Assembly: GCA_016205025.1 (NCBI GenBank)
Contig: JACQJO010000007.1
Coordinates: 1 to 40,213 of the forward strand
Reading direction: 5' to 3'
Length of the DNA stretch: 40,213 bases
From: Elusimicrobiota bacterium
Lineage (GTDB): Bacteria > Elusimicrobiota > Elusimicrobia > JACQPE01
Every line of letters begins with the position of its first letter. Positions within the stretch are counted from its first letter, which is position 1. Below the pieces are notes generated by a model. The model searched no databases. It saw nothing but the letters and a program-made list of their open reading frames with translations, and was not told the DNA's origin. Below, piece by piece: positions 8,473 to 16,954 of this stretch. The position numbers were made by a program, and so were the translations under genes.

Positions 8473-8485
8473 GATCAAAGATGAC

Positions 8486-9025
8486 ATGATGCCGCGGTTA
8501 ATTTTTCTTCTTTTTGGCGCCGTTATTTTGGAGGCCTTTTATACCCTAACCCTCGGTTCCTGGGCATTTGAGTTTCCGTTTCTTATCGCTCTTCAGCTTT
8601 GCGCCATCGTAGGGCTGGTGATGGGTCCGTGGCATGGACTCATTTGGGGATTAGCAGCCGGATTCTTGGAGGAGTTCTATTTTACCGGCGCCGGGCATTC
8701 CTTGGGACTTACCCCCCTTGTCTATCTGTGGGCGGGTTGGCTTACGGGAAAAATTTTTCACGGCCAGGCTGATTTACGCAGTCCCGTGATCGGCGCGTTC
8801 GTGACTTTTACGGCCCTAATATTCGGCATCTTATCGACCGCTGGCCTGGTCTTGATGTATGGGCATCCCGCGCCGATCGTGTGGACCAATCTTACGCTGT
8901 TGCGTATTGTTACCATCGTAATCCAGACGCTCGCCGCGCCCGGTATTCTTCGATTTCTGGTGAGATTTTTACGCCCAAGAGAAGGCCTGGCGACCCTGGG
9001 ACGCCCCGAACAATGGAACCTATAA
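8486..9025 (+). CDS. mreD: Rod-shape-determining protein MreD
   Basis: MreD is a small polytopic membrane component of the elongasome. The 179 residues contain about five hydrophobic helices. The sequence is poorly conserved, as is usual for MreD, but GLIWGLAAGFLEEFYF resembles the family's conserved G-x(3)-G-x(2)-xD/E region. The identification rests mainly on length, topology and position between mreC and mrdA. Two adjacent ATGs (8486, 8489) could start it. The last 13 nt overlap the chosen mrdA start. Confidence 0.88.
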   Translation: MMPRLIFLLFGAVILEAFYTLTLGSWAFEFPFLIALQLCAIVGLVMGPWHGLIWGLAAGFLEEFYFTGAGHSLGLTPLVYLWAGWLTGKIFHGQADLRSPVIGAFVTFTALIFGILSTAGLVLMYGHPAPIVWTNLTLLRIVTIVIQTLAAPGILRFLVRFLRPREGLATLGRPEQWNL

Positions 9026-10875
9026 CGGCCGGATCCGGTCTACCCTTGTCTGAGAAAACGCCGGCCCTGCGGCTGCTGATTCTGGCAGTTTTCGTGGTCT
9101 TTGCCACGCGGCTTTTTTTTATTCAAGTTATTTTTGGCGGAGATTACCGCATGCTGGCCGAGCGCAACCGCTTTCAAATTTTTTACCGGCAAGCGCCTCG
9201 AGGGATTATGTTTGACCGGACCGGTTACGCAGTCGCCACCAACGTCGGAGTGTTTAATCTTTATTTTAATCCGTTGGTGGTGGTTGAGGACGCCCAACGG
9301 CGCGATCAGGAAGTGGCCGAAGTTCTTAAGATCCGCAAGGACGATTTGGCCGGAGAAATCAAAAAATCGAGAACCTTTAAAAGAACGCGGTTGGTAGCCA
9401 GGCAAATTCCGCCGGTTGATGCGTTTAGATTCCTGGAGCGCCAAGATCTTTATCCGGAGTTTTTTTTGGCGTCCGAATCATTGCGCTATTACCCCCTGGG
9501 AAACGCCTTCTCGCATATTCTTGGATATTTAAGCCGTATTCAGTCGCGAGGAGCATTCGAACAGTTAAGGGGCAGAGGGTATCGTTACGATTCCTGGATC
9601 GGCGGCTATGGTTTGGAAAAAAACCTTGAAGATTATTTGCGGGGCTCCGATGGCGCTGTTTTAATTGAGGTAGACGCCCGAGGCCGCCCGCTCGGTCACG
9701 CGAATGCGGGCAGCGATCGATCTGGCGGCCGCCAGCCCCAGGGTCTTCAATTGGTTCAAGATTCCTACCAGGGCGGAGACGTTGAGCTGACGGTGGATCA
9801 CCGGCTGATTTTAGCGGCCCATGAAGCGTTGCTGAAAAGCCCGGGCGGCGCGGGTTCTGTCGTCGGATTAGATCCTTTGACCGGAGCGGTTTTAGTTTTG
9901 GATTCAACGCCTGGATTTGATCCCAACGGCTATATTCGCCTAGATGCCAGCGAGATAGAACCCAAACGCGTCGAATTTTCGCGGGCCGTGACCGGTCTTT
10001 ATCCCCCAGCCAGCACTTTTAAGGTGGTCACCGCCATGGCCGCCTTGAGCAAGGGCCTTGATCCGGCGAGGCGGTATCGCTGCACGGGCCGGTTTGATTT
10101 GTTGGGGCGGCCGTTTAAGTGTTGGAAAGAAGGCGGACACGGATTGTGCGATTTTTTTGACGGCATTAAGTTTTCCTGTGATGTGTATTTTTACAACATC
10201 GCGCTTTTTACCGGAGCCGACACGATCGGTTCTTGGGCATCAAAATTTTCATTAGGGCGGCCTGTTTTTATACGCGAGTTTCCGGATTTGACTAAACCCG
10301 GATTTATCCCAACCGTTGGGTGGCGGGAAAAGAAAAAGGGCGGATGGTATCCGGGGGATACTCTAAATTTAGCTATCGGGCAGGGCGAGGCTTTGGCAAC
10401 GCCTTTGCAGCTGGCGGTTATGTTTGCCATGGTGGCCAATCATGGGCGCCGGGCCGACCCCTATTTGGTTCGATCTTTAAAGAATCCGAGAACAGGCCGG
10501 GTGGCGTGGGAGTATCGGCCGCGCTCTTTGACGGCGTGGAAAATTGAGGACGCTCCGGACCATCACTGGAATCTTCTGGAAGAAGCTTTGAGCAAGGTGG
10601 TGCAAGAAGGCACCGGCCAGGGCGCCAAAATACCGGGTTTTGCCATTTATGGGAAAACAGGAACGGCTCAAAATCCCAGAGGAAAAGACCACGCTTTGTT
10701 TGGCTGCTACCTTAAGGATAGCCGCGGTGTTGCGCGCCTGGCTTTAAGCGTGGTCGTGGAGCACGGGGGTCAAGGTTCGGTCGCGGCCGTTCCGGTAGCC
10801 AAAAAGATTCTTGAGGAGTTCATTCGAGCTACGCCGGATTTAAACGTTTCCAATTTTTCGTTCGAGAAAATGTGA
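9013..10875 (+). CDS. mrdA: Penicillin-binding protein 2 (peptidoglycan transpeptidase)
   Basis: PBP2 cross-links peptidoglycan during elongation as the partner of RodA. An N-terminal membrane helix (about residues 18-37) precedes the PBP dimerisation domain, with the PRGIMFDRTG motif near residue 60. The transpeptidase domain has the SxxK site S334-TFK, the SxN-type motif SCD at 388-390 and KTG at 548-550. A cysteine-containing segment just before SCD is a lineage detail. I start at the ATG at 9013 (620 residues), because the upstream 44 codons overlap mreD and have no family match. It overlaps rodA by one base. Confidence 0.95.
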   Translation: MEPITAGSGLPLSEKTPALRLLILAVFVVFATRLFFIQVIFGGDYRMLAERNRFQIFYRQAPRGIMFDRTGYAVATNVGVFNLYFNPLVVVEDAQRRDQEVAEVLKIRKDDLAGEIKKSRTFKRTRLVARQIPPVDAFRFLERQDLYPEFFLASESLRYYPLGNAFSHILGYLSRIQSRGAFEQLRGRGYRYDSWIGGYGLEKNLEDYLRGSDGAVLIEVDARGRPLGHANAGSDRSGGRQPQGLQLVQDSYQGGDVELTVDHRLILAAHEALLKSPGGAGSVVGLDPLTGAVLVLDSTPGFDPNGYIRLDASEIEPKRVEFSRAVTGLYPPASTFKVVTAMAALSKGLDPARRYRCTGRFDLLGRPFKCWKEGGHGLCDFFDGIKFSCDVYFYNIALFTGADTIGSWASKFSLGRPVFIREFPDLTKPGFIPTVGWREKKKGGWYPGDTLNLAIGQGEALATPLQLAVMFAMVANHGRRADPYLVRSLKNPRTGRVAWEYRPRSLTAWKIEDAPDHHWNLLEEALSKVVQEGTGQGAKIPGFAIYGKTGTAQNPRGKDHALFGCYLKDSRGVARLALSVVVEHGGQGSVAAVPVAKKILEEFIRATPDLNVSNFSFEKM

Positions 10876-12284
10876 TGCCCAAGAGAATTTTTATGCCTTT
10901 TTTGGCCAAAATGGATCATCGGGACCGTTCGCCGTGGGCGCCGGGTTTTTTTGGTTTAGACATCTCTCTTTTGGTTTGCTGCTTTTTGCTCTTTAGCCTG
11001 GGAACGATTGTTATTTATACGGCTCTGCACGGGTCCATTTATTTTGAATCCTTGTGGCTTCGTCACATGGCTGCCCTGACGTTCGCCGCCATCTTGGGTT
11101 TGCTTGTTTTGTTTTTTCCGACGGCCTTACTGGCGGAGACGAGCGGAGCTCTTTACGCCGTCTCTCTGGTTCTTTTGGTTTTGGTTTTGTTTTTTGGAAA
11201 GGTCATCCATGGATCTAAGTCATGGTTTGACATAGGGCCGGCGCAGTTTCAACCGAGTGAATTCGCGAAGCTGGCCACCATTTTGTATCTTTCGCGGCTG
11301 CAGGTTCGAATAAAAGAACGCGATCCGTGGGTGTCGCTGCCCAATCGTTTAAAAATTTTTGGCGCCGCCGCCGCGCCCTTATTGTTGGTTTTAGCTCAAA
11401 ACGATTTATCCAGCGCCATTGGGTTTGGGTTTATTTTGTTTTCTTACGCGTGGGTTATGGATTTAATTGATAGCCGAACACTGAGCGGTATTTTGGCGTT
11501 AGGCTTGCTGACCTTCGTTTTTTTGTTGGCGCAAATTGTAGCTGGTCTTGTTTTGCCCGATTTGACGCGCGTCTCCGCTTATTTATCCCGCGCGGGTTTT
11601 GGTCCCGGCGCGTCCACGGCCAAAGGATTGCTTTGGGTTTCGGGTTTCGCATTATCAGGCGCCGCCGTCTATCGGTTTCTTAAGGGATTTTATGTTCTTG
11701 GGCCCCGCGCCACGTGGTTGTGGGCTCTGGGCCTCGCCGTGATGCTGTCAGCCGCGTGGGCCTTGAGTTATGGCGGCTACCGCACCTTAAAGGGATACCA
11801 AAAAAACCGCATGGTGAGTTTTCTTTTTCCGGATGCCGATCCGTTCGGGTCGGGTTATAACGTAACGCAATCCAAGATAGCGATCGGCTCCGGCGGATTG
11901 GTTGGTCAGGGAATTCTTTTGGGCAGCCAGACATCTTTGGGTTTTTTGCCGGAACGCCACACCGATTTCGCTTTTGCGGCGCTGGGAGAAACAATGGGTT
12001 ACGTGGGCTGCCTTGGAGCGTTAGCTCTTTTTAGCCTTTTGTTTTGGCGGCTGTCTCGTTTTGCGGAGTTGGCTCGTGAGAATTGGGAGCGATTAGTCGC
12101 CGTGGGTCTTTTCGGGCTTTGGTTTGGAGAGGTGACGGTGAACATCGCCTATGTTCTTGGAATGTTTCCTATCTTAGGCATAGGGCTTCCTTTTTTATCT
12201 TACGGGGGATCGCGTTTGGTCGTCAATGGAATTGAAATGGGGCTGCTCCTATCCATTTCTCGAGGATTTTATGTTTATCGTTAG
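10875..12284 (+). CDS. rodA: Peptidoglycan glycosyltransferase RodA (SEDS family)
   Basis: RodA polymerises lipid II into glycan strands at the inner membrane. The SEDS fold is seen as about ten membrane helices. Signature segments are HGSKSWFDIGPAQFQPSEFAKL, the periplasmic loop with DADPFGSGYNVTQSKIAIGS (containing the aspartate matching E. coli RodA D262), and FLPERHTDFAFAALGE. The C-terminal GGSRLVVNGIEMGLLL is typical. About 469 residues is long for RodA (usually 370-420); the surplus is an extra hydrophilic and hydrophobic section around residues 215-300. The start overlaps the mrdA stop (TGATG). The branched repeat begins 5 nt after the stop. Confidence 0.95.
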   Translation: MPKRIFMPFLAKMDHRDRSPWAPGFFGLDISLLVCCFLLFSLGTIVIYTALHGSIYFESLWLRHMAALTFAAILGLLVLFFPTALLAETSGALYAVSLVLLVLVLFFGKVIHGSKSWFDIGPAQFQPSEFAKLATILYLSRLQVRIKERDPWVSLPNRLKIFGAAAAPLLLVLAQNDLSSAIGFGFILFSYAWVMDLIDSRTLSGILALGLLTFVFLLAQIVAGLVLPDLTRVSAYLSRAGFGPGASTAKGLLWVSGFALSGAAVYRFLKGFYVLGPRATWLWALGLAVMLSAAWALSYGGYRTLKGYQKNRMVSFLFPDADPFGSGYNVTQSKIAIGSGGLVGQGILLGSQTSLGFLPERHTDFAFAALGETMGYVGCLGALALFSLLFWRLSRFAELARENWERLVAVGLFGLWFGEVTVNIAYVLGMFPILGIGLPFLSYGGSRLVVNGIEMGLLLSISRGFYVYR

Positions 12285-12289
12285 GAAAA

Positions 12290-12412
12290 GGTTTAGCGCA
12301 GGGGAGTCACCCTTGCCCCCAGACCCGAGAACCAGTCCCGACGGTTCTCCCCGCGTGCTCGCGGGGCCCCTCTCCGCTACTGGGTTCAAGGGTGACTCCC
12401 CTGTGCTAAACC
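12290..12412. repeat. Branched palindromic repeat, copy 1
   Basis: A 26-bp outer stem joins GGTTTAGCGCAGGGGAGTC... to ...GACTCCCCTGTGCTAAACC with one G-T pair. An inner CCCAG/CTGGG stem follows, then two side hairpins: GAGAACC/GGTTCTC (12327-12349) and CCCCGCG/CGCGGGG with loop TGCT (12349-12366). The predicted fold is a multi-branched cloverleaf-like hairpin. It starts 5 nt after the rodA stop and fills the rodA-DUF2344 gap. The second copy is at 40023-40150. Confidence 0.9.
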
Positions 12413-12436
12413 CATACATCGTTAGAGTTGGGTGCG

Positions 12437-13804
12437 ATGATTGACGGCAGTTTGGAAGCTTTGACGATGGCGTCTGCTTCGCCTTTTGAATTGACGCTGG
12501 AAAAGGCCTCCGCAATGTCGCTTCGTCCGTCGCAATACGCTGGCTGGGAGATCGGATCCACCGCCGCCTTACAACTTGGTTCGGGCCGGGAGAAGCAGTT
12601 TCGCGTGGCCCTTGTTTGGCCCGATAATTACGATGGCGCCATGCAGGACGATCTGCTGATCAGTTTTTATGAACGGCTGGCCGGTTGCCGCGGCATCGCC
12701 GTTGAAAGATTTTTCCTGCCGGGGCCTGATTTTGTGGAGCGCATGGCGCGGCTTGGGCACAGCGATCCTTGGTTTTCATTGGAAACCAAAAGCGAGTTGG
12801 CCGATTTTGACGCTTTTATTTTGGGATATAGAAAAAATAACCAGCTGTCCGATGGACTCGCTCGCGCGGTCAGCCGGATTGCCGAGAGTCGCGGGGGAAA
12901 GACGCCGGTCGCCCAAGTGCCGTCCGAAGGAAATAAGGATCATGAGCCCGTTATCGCTAAAATTTTAAACGATCTTAATATACCGCCTGATCGGAGCGAG
13001 CCGCCGCGCCATTGCGCGTTGTTTGGTTATCGAAGCCGTGAAGACAGGCGATTAGCTGATCTTTTTAGCCGGTTGCAGGATTCTTCGAGGCGCGCCAATG
13101 GCGCGGCGATGACGACGTGGCGAGTCAAGCTGCGCCGCTTCGGATGGTCGCGTTTTGTTTCCCACTTAGAGCAGATTCAGCTTATTAAAAGTGCCGTTGC
13201 GTTATCCGGCGTCCCCATTATCGCCAGCGCCGGCAGGAAGCCCAGGCTGAAAATCAGTTTTGGGCCGGCGGTGTCGGTTGGATGGCTTTCTGAAATCGAG
13301 TGTTTTGACATGACGCTGGGTTCTTTTTTTGACGCCGGAGAGTTGGTTAAGAAATTGGCCGGCCACCTGCCCTTGGGTTATGAAGTTATTGAAGCGCGGC
13401 GGATCCCATGCCATTTTCCAAGCCTTGAAGAGAGCGCCAATTGGGCGGAGTATTTAATTGAGAATAGAAACGGGAGCCGCGCTGTGGATTGGGAAAAATT
13501 TTTAAATTGGACGCGCGGCGTCCTTAATTCCGCGGCCGAACCGGTTGTGATCAAAAAAGAGAAACCGGGCAAAAGGGTGGATATTATTAACGTGCGCGAA
13601 ATTTTTGGCGCAGCGGCGCTCGCGGGACGCCAAAAAGAGGGTATTCATTTAGCCTTAAGGTTCGGACCGGGAAAAAATTTGAAACCCGAAAAGATTCTTG
13701 AAGCGGCCCTAGGGCTCGAGGCGTCGTTTATTCAAACCGAGATCAAAATTTGCCGGATGGCCTTGGCCCTGGAATCGGGGCCGGAAAAACGCCGTTATTT
13801 GTAA
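12437..13804 (+). CDS. DUF2344 protein with degenerate radical-SAM-partner N-terminus
   Basis: The C-terminal part from about residue 226 is a DUF2344/TIGR03936 domain (RVKLRRFGWSRFVSHLEQ, RKPRLKISFGPA). The N-terminal part resembles the start of the TIGR03960 radical SAM family: RPSQYAGWEIGS at 30-41 (family RYIGNEINS), FRVALVWPDN at 55-64, and FSLETKSELADFD near 115. The radical SAM core that should lie between is missing; no CxxxCxxC motif exists anywhere. The position between rodA and rng is standard for this family, whose biochemical function is unknown to me. The ATG at 12437 is chosen over the TTG at 12428. An internal ATG at 13109 sits exactly at the DUF2344 start. Confidence 0.8.
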   Translation: MIDGSLEALTMASASPFELTLEKASAMSLRPSQYAGWEIGSTAALQLGSGREKQFRVALVWPDNYDGAMQDDLLISFYERLAGCRGIAVERFFLPGPDFVERMARLGHSDPWFSLETKSELADFDAFILGYRKNNQLSDGLARAVSRIAESRGGKTPVAQVPSEGNKDHEPVIAKILNDLNIPPDRSEPPRHCALFGYRSREDRRLADLFSRLQDSSRRANGAAMTTWRVKLRRFGWSRFVSHLEQIQLIKSAVALSGVPIIASAGRKPRLKISFGPAVSVGWLSEIECFDMTLGSFFDAGELVKKLAGHLPLGYEVIEARRIPCHFPSLEESANWAEYLIENRNGSRAVDWEKFLNWTRGVLNSAAEPVVIKKEKPGKRVDIINVREIFGAAALAGRQKEGIHLALRFGPGKNLKPEKILEAALGLEASFIQTEIKICRMALALESGPEKRRYL

Positions 13805-13824
13805 CTATTTAAAAGAGGTGCAGG

Positions 13825-15267
13825 ATGAATAGAATTGAGGTTATAGCCAATTGTTCCGCGGAAGAGACGCGGGTCGCCATATTAGACGATGGACGGCTGG
13901 CCGAGTTTTTTAGCGAGAGGCATTCTTCGGCGACGCAGTTTTTGGTGGGCAATATTTATGCCGGTAAAGTGGCCAATGTCTTGCCGGGAATGGACGCGGC
14001 CTTCGTTAATATAGGTTTCGATAAGAACGCGTACCTTTATATCACGGATGTTTTAATCAGTGATCGCGGCAGATCCATTGATCAGATTTTGAAAAAGGAT
14101 CAGCGCGTTATGGTGCAGGTGATTAAGGATACGATCGGCACTAAGGGCATGAAGATAACTCTTAACGTAACCTTGCCCGGCCGCTACATCGTATTAACCC
14201 CGTTTCAGAGGCAGGTTCATATTTCCAAAGAAATAGAAGACCCGGAGGAATCCCGCCGTCTGGCCGGGATCATTTCGGAGCTATTGCCCCATGATGTGGG
14301 CTGCGTGGCGCGCACGGAGGCCGAGGGGGTTTCGCGCGAGGAGATACAGAGGGAGGCCGCCTATCTAATGGGCCTCTGGAAAGAGATTGCCAAGAAGCAT
14401 GAGCAGGCGACCGGACCCAAGCTTCTTTATAAAGAATTGGACTTGACTCATCAGGTGACGCGGGACATTCTTTCCGAAGAAACGGCTTCTTACGTCATAG
14501 ATTCGCCGGAAGTTTATCGGGAGCTTTCGGATTTCGTGGGTAAGATCGCCCCGCATTTGAGGAATCGATTGGTTCTTTACAATAAACGCCAGCCCATTTT
14601 TAGCGCTTACGGGGTTGAGTCGGAACTGGGCCGCATGCTCCGAAGCCATATTCCGCTAAAATCAGGCGGGGTTATCGTTATTCAGGAAGCGGAGTCTATT
14701 ACCATGATCGACGTTAATACGGCTCGTTTCGTGGGGGCGACGACTCAAGAGGAAACGGTTACGCAAACCAATATCGAGGCGGCTGAAGAGGTCGCCAGGC
14801 AATTGAGACTGCGCAATATCGGCGGCATTATCGTTGTTGATTTTATTGATATGCGCCGCGAGGTTAACCGGCGCAAGGTTTTGGAGGCATTTCGGTTGGC
14901 GCTTAGAAACGACCGGGCCAGAGTTAGGATCCATCCGCTGACCAAGTTGGGTTTAGTCGAAATGACAAGAGAAAGAAGGCGCGAATCGAATCTGACGCTG
15001 TTAACCGATGCTTGCGAATCCTGCCAGGGTTCCGGACGCGTGCTTTCCCGTGAAACTTTGCTTCTTAAGGTGAGCCGGGAGTTGAATAGTTTAATGGAGG
15101 GCCGCACGGTTAATATAGCCAAAGTTCAGTTGGCTCCGAAATTAGCCCAGCATTTAAAAGATCATCAGCAACGCTTTGAGACCATCTTAAAAAGCCGGCC
15201 CGCCCGCCTGACGGTTCAGGAAGACGCCAGTCTTCCTTGGGAAGAATATAAGATCATCTTGGAATAG
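13825..15267 (+). CDS. rng: Ribonuclease G/E family endoribonuclease
   Basis: RNase G-type enzymes cut single-stranded A+U-rich RNA and mature 16S rRNA. The N-terminal S1 domain is embedded in residues 35-125 (GNIYAGKVANVLPGMDAAFVNIG). The DNase I-like catalytic aspartates are D296 (MIDVNT) and D339 (IVVDFIDM). A zinc-link motif CESCQGSG follows near residue 396, where the family usually has CPxCxG. The length of 480 fits RNase G rather than the longer RNase E. AGAGGTG precedes the ATG. The usual downstream rplU-rpmA pair is absent; a repeat and a protease gene follow. Confidence 0.95.
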   Translation: MNRIEVIANCSAEETRVAILDDGRLAEFFSERHSSATQFLVGNIYAGKVANVLPGMDAAFVNIGFDKNAYLYITDVLISDRGRSIDQILKKDQRVMVQVIKDTIGTKGMKITLNVTLPGRYIVLTPFQRQVHISKEIEDPEESRRLAGIISELLPHDVGCVARTEAEGVSREEIQREAAYLMGLWKEIAKKHEQATGPKLLYKELDLTHQVTRDILSEETASYVIDSPEVYRELSDFVGKIAPHLRNRLVLYNKRQPIFSAYGVESELGRMLRSHIPLKSGGVIVIQEAESITMIDVNTARFVGATTQEETVTQTNIEAAEEVARQLRLRNIGGIIVVDFIDMRREVNRRKVLEAFRLALRNDRARVRIHPLTKLGLVEMTRERRRESNLTLLTDACESCQGSGRVLSRETLLLKVSRELNSLMEGRTVNIAKVQLAPKLAQHLKDHQQRFETILKSRPARLTVQEDASLPWEEYKIILE

Positions 15268-15380
15268 AAGGTTCAAGAGGTTAAAAATGTTCAAGAGGTT
15301 CAAGATGGTTCAAAAGAAAAGATATTTTTTTAGCCTTTTGAACCTTTTAATCCTTTTAAACGTTTTGAACCTTTCGCACG
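15268..15380. repeat. Dispersed GTTCAAGAGG palindromic repeat, copy 2
   Basis: Left units (AGGTTCAAGAGG, GTTCAAGAGGTTCAAGATGG, GGTTCAAAAG) are mirrored by CCTTTTGAACCTTTT and GTTTTGAACC around a T7 run. It shares its core with copy 1 (3362-3473). Here the repeat supplies the ribosome-binding site, the start codon and the whole signal-peptide coding region of the S8 protease. Confidence 0.8.
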
Positions 15381-16942
15381 CTGGCCACGTCCCCGATGAA
15401 ATTTTGATCAAGTGGATTAATCCGCCGCAGACCAGCACCTGGACGATTCCGGGCTCCGGTATCGAGATTACCAGGGTCAAGTCCGTGGGGTATTCTGGCT
15501 GGGAACTCTGGAAGACAACGGATGGCGGCGTGGTTGATCCGGCCCTGCCCAGCGTGGCGCATTACGCCAGTTTGTCGGCGGCATCCGGCCCGCCAGGAGC
15601 GCCTGGGGCCATTTCCGATCCGGCCATTGAAGCTTACGGCACCAATGATTATCGCTATCCCTTGGGCCGGGTACCCAATGATTCGTTGGTCGCTTCCCAG
15701 TATTATTTGGATTCGATTCGCGCTTTCGGGGGATGGGAATTTGAGGTGGGGAGCTCGAGCGCTGTCACCATCGCGATTATTGATACCGGGGTGGCGATTG
15801 ACCATGTTGATCTTTCTTCGGCAACGGGCAAGATTTGGACCAATCCGGTGGACGTTGCCGGAGGCGGAGATCAAGATGGCAACGGCAGGGTGGATGATTT
15901 TTGGGGATGGGATTTTGCCAATAATGATAATAATCCTTCGGATTGTTTGGGTCACGGGACATTGGTGGCCTCGGTGGCGGGAGCGAGTGCGGATAATGGC
16001 ATAGGCATAGCGGGAACCAATTGGGGAGCTAAAATTTTGCCACTCAAGGTGTTCTCCGATGGTGTGTGCGGCACCGCTCTTACGGGAGATATTATTGAGG
16101 CTATCGATTATGCCGTAGATGTTTCAACGCGCCATGCTTCCTATACAGGCCGGGTGGTCATTAATATGTCTCTAGGGTGCGAAGAGGGACCGCTTTGTCC
16201 AGAGAATGCGGCAGAAAAGGATACGGTCGGTCGAGCGCTGGCCAACAATGTGCTTGTTGTCGCCGCCAAGGGAAACTTCGGGAATTCCAGCAGGGTATTT
16301 CCCTCCGATTACCCAGGCGTTATCGGCGTTGGCGCCACAGACCGCAATGATAACTTAGCCTCATTTTCAAGTTTTGGCTCGGGAGTTGACCTGGTGGCTC
16401 CCGGATTCGATATTTTGGGAGCTAATAAAAATGGAGGTTTTGGTAACGCCAGCGACGACGGTACTTCTTTTTCGGCTCCTCAAGTGGCCGGCGCGGCCGG
16501 TCTTGTTTTGGCGATGCTTCCATCGGCCACGACGGCCCAGGTGCAGAGTTACCTTTTCGGAGGCGCGGATGATTTGGGAGGCTCGGGCCGCGATGATTTA
16601 TTCGGCTACGGAAGGTTGAATCTCTTAAAGACCATGAGGCTGGCGCGCTACGGCACCCTGGCTTCATTTGAAGGCACAGGCGCCGCGATCGCGGTGCCCA
16701 ATCCCTACAAAGCCTCCTCGGCCAGTCGCGTGACGTTTACCATACCCGACAACCAGGTGGGGGCCAATCCCAGAGTGCAGATTTACGATTTAAGCGGATC
16801 GTTGATCCGCGATATCGAGGGCTCATCGTGGGACGGTAAAAATGACTCCGGTTACGCGGTGGCCACCGGCGTCTATATTTTTGAAGTCAAAACGGATAAA
16901 GGCAAAGCCAGGGGGCGCGTTATCGTGGACGCGGGAAATTAA
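15287..16942 (+). CDS. Secreted subtilisin-like S8 serine protease with FlgD-like tail
   Basis: The subtilase triad is D166 (IDTGVAIDH), H223 (GHGTLVA) and S394 (GTSFSAPQVAGA), with an oxyanion-type asparagine in AAKGNFG. A lysine/arginine-rich start and leucine-rich helix ending LNLSHA form a signal peptide (residues 1-32), so the enzyme should be exported. The region between about 33 and 130 may be a pro-segment. The last 85 residues (PNPYKASSASRVTFTIP... IYDLSG... GVYIFEV) resemble the FlgD Ig-like/C-terminal sorting-type beta domain common on exported proteins. Two starts, 15287 and 15305, each have an AGAGG supplied by the repeat. The peptide substrate is unknown. Confidence 0.9.
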   Translation: MFKRFKMVQKKRYFFSLLNLLILLNVLNLSHAGHVPDEILIKWINPPQTSTWTIPGSGIEITRVKSVGYSGWELWKTTDGGVVDPALPSVAHYASLSAASGPPGAPGAISDPAIEAYGTNDYRYPLGRVPNDSLVASQYYLDSIRAFGGWEFEVGSSSAVTIAIIDTGVAIDHVDLSSATGKIWTNPVDVAGGGDQDGNGRVDDFWGWDFANNDNNPSDCLGHGTLVASVAGASADNGIGIAGTNWGAKILPLKVFSDGVCGTALTGDIIEAIDYAVDVSTRHASYTGRVVINMSLGCEEGPLCPENAAEKDTVGRALANNVLVVAAKGNFGNSSRVFPSDYPGVIGVGATDRNDNLASFSSFGSGVDLVAPGFDILGANKNGGFGNASDDGTSFSAPQVAGAAGLVLAMLPSATTAQVQSYLFGGADDLGGSGRDDLFGYGRLNLLKTMRLARYGTLASFEGTGAAIAVPNPYKASSASRVTFTIPDNQVGANPRVQIYDLSGSLIRDIEGSSWDGKNDSGYAVATGVYIFEVKTDKGKARGRVIVDAGN

Positions 16943-16954
16943 ACTTGAGCTGCC

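Noticed and set aside
8881-9012. 44-residue extension of PBP2
   Set aside because: It lies entirely inside mreD in another frame and has no similarity to PBP2 N-termini; the ATG at 9013 precedes the membrane helix properly.
12226-12515. Small open frames across the branched repeat on both strands
   Set aside because: Both strands stay open only because of the palindromic G+C-rich repeat; no start signal or protein-like composition.
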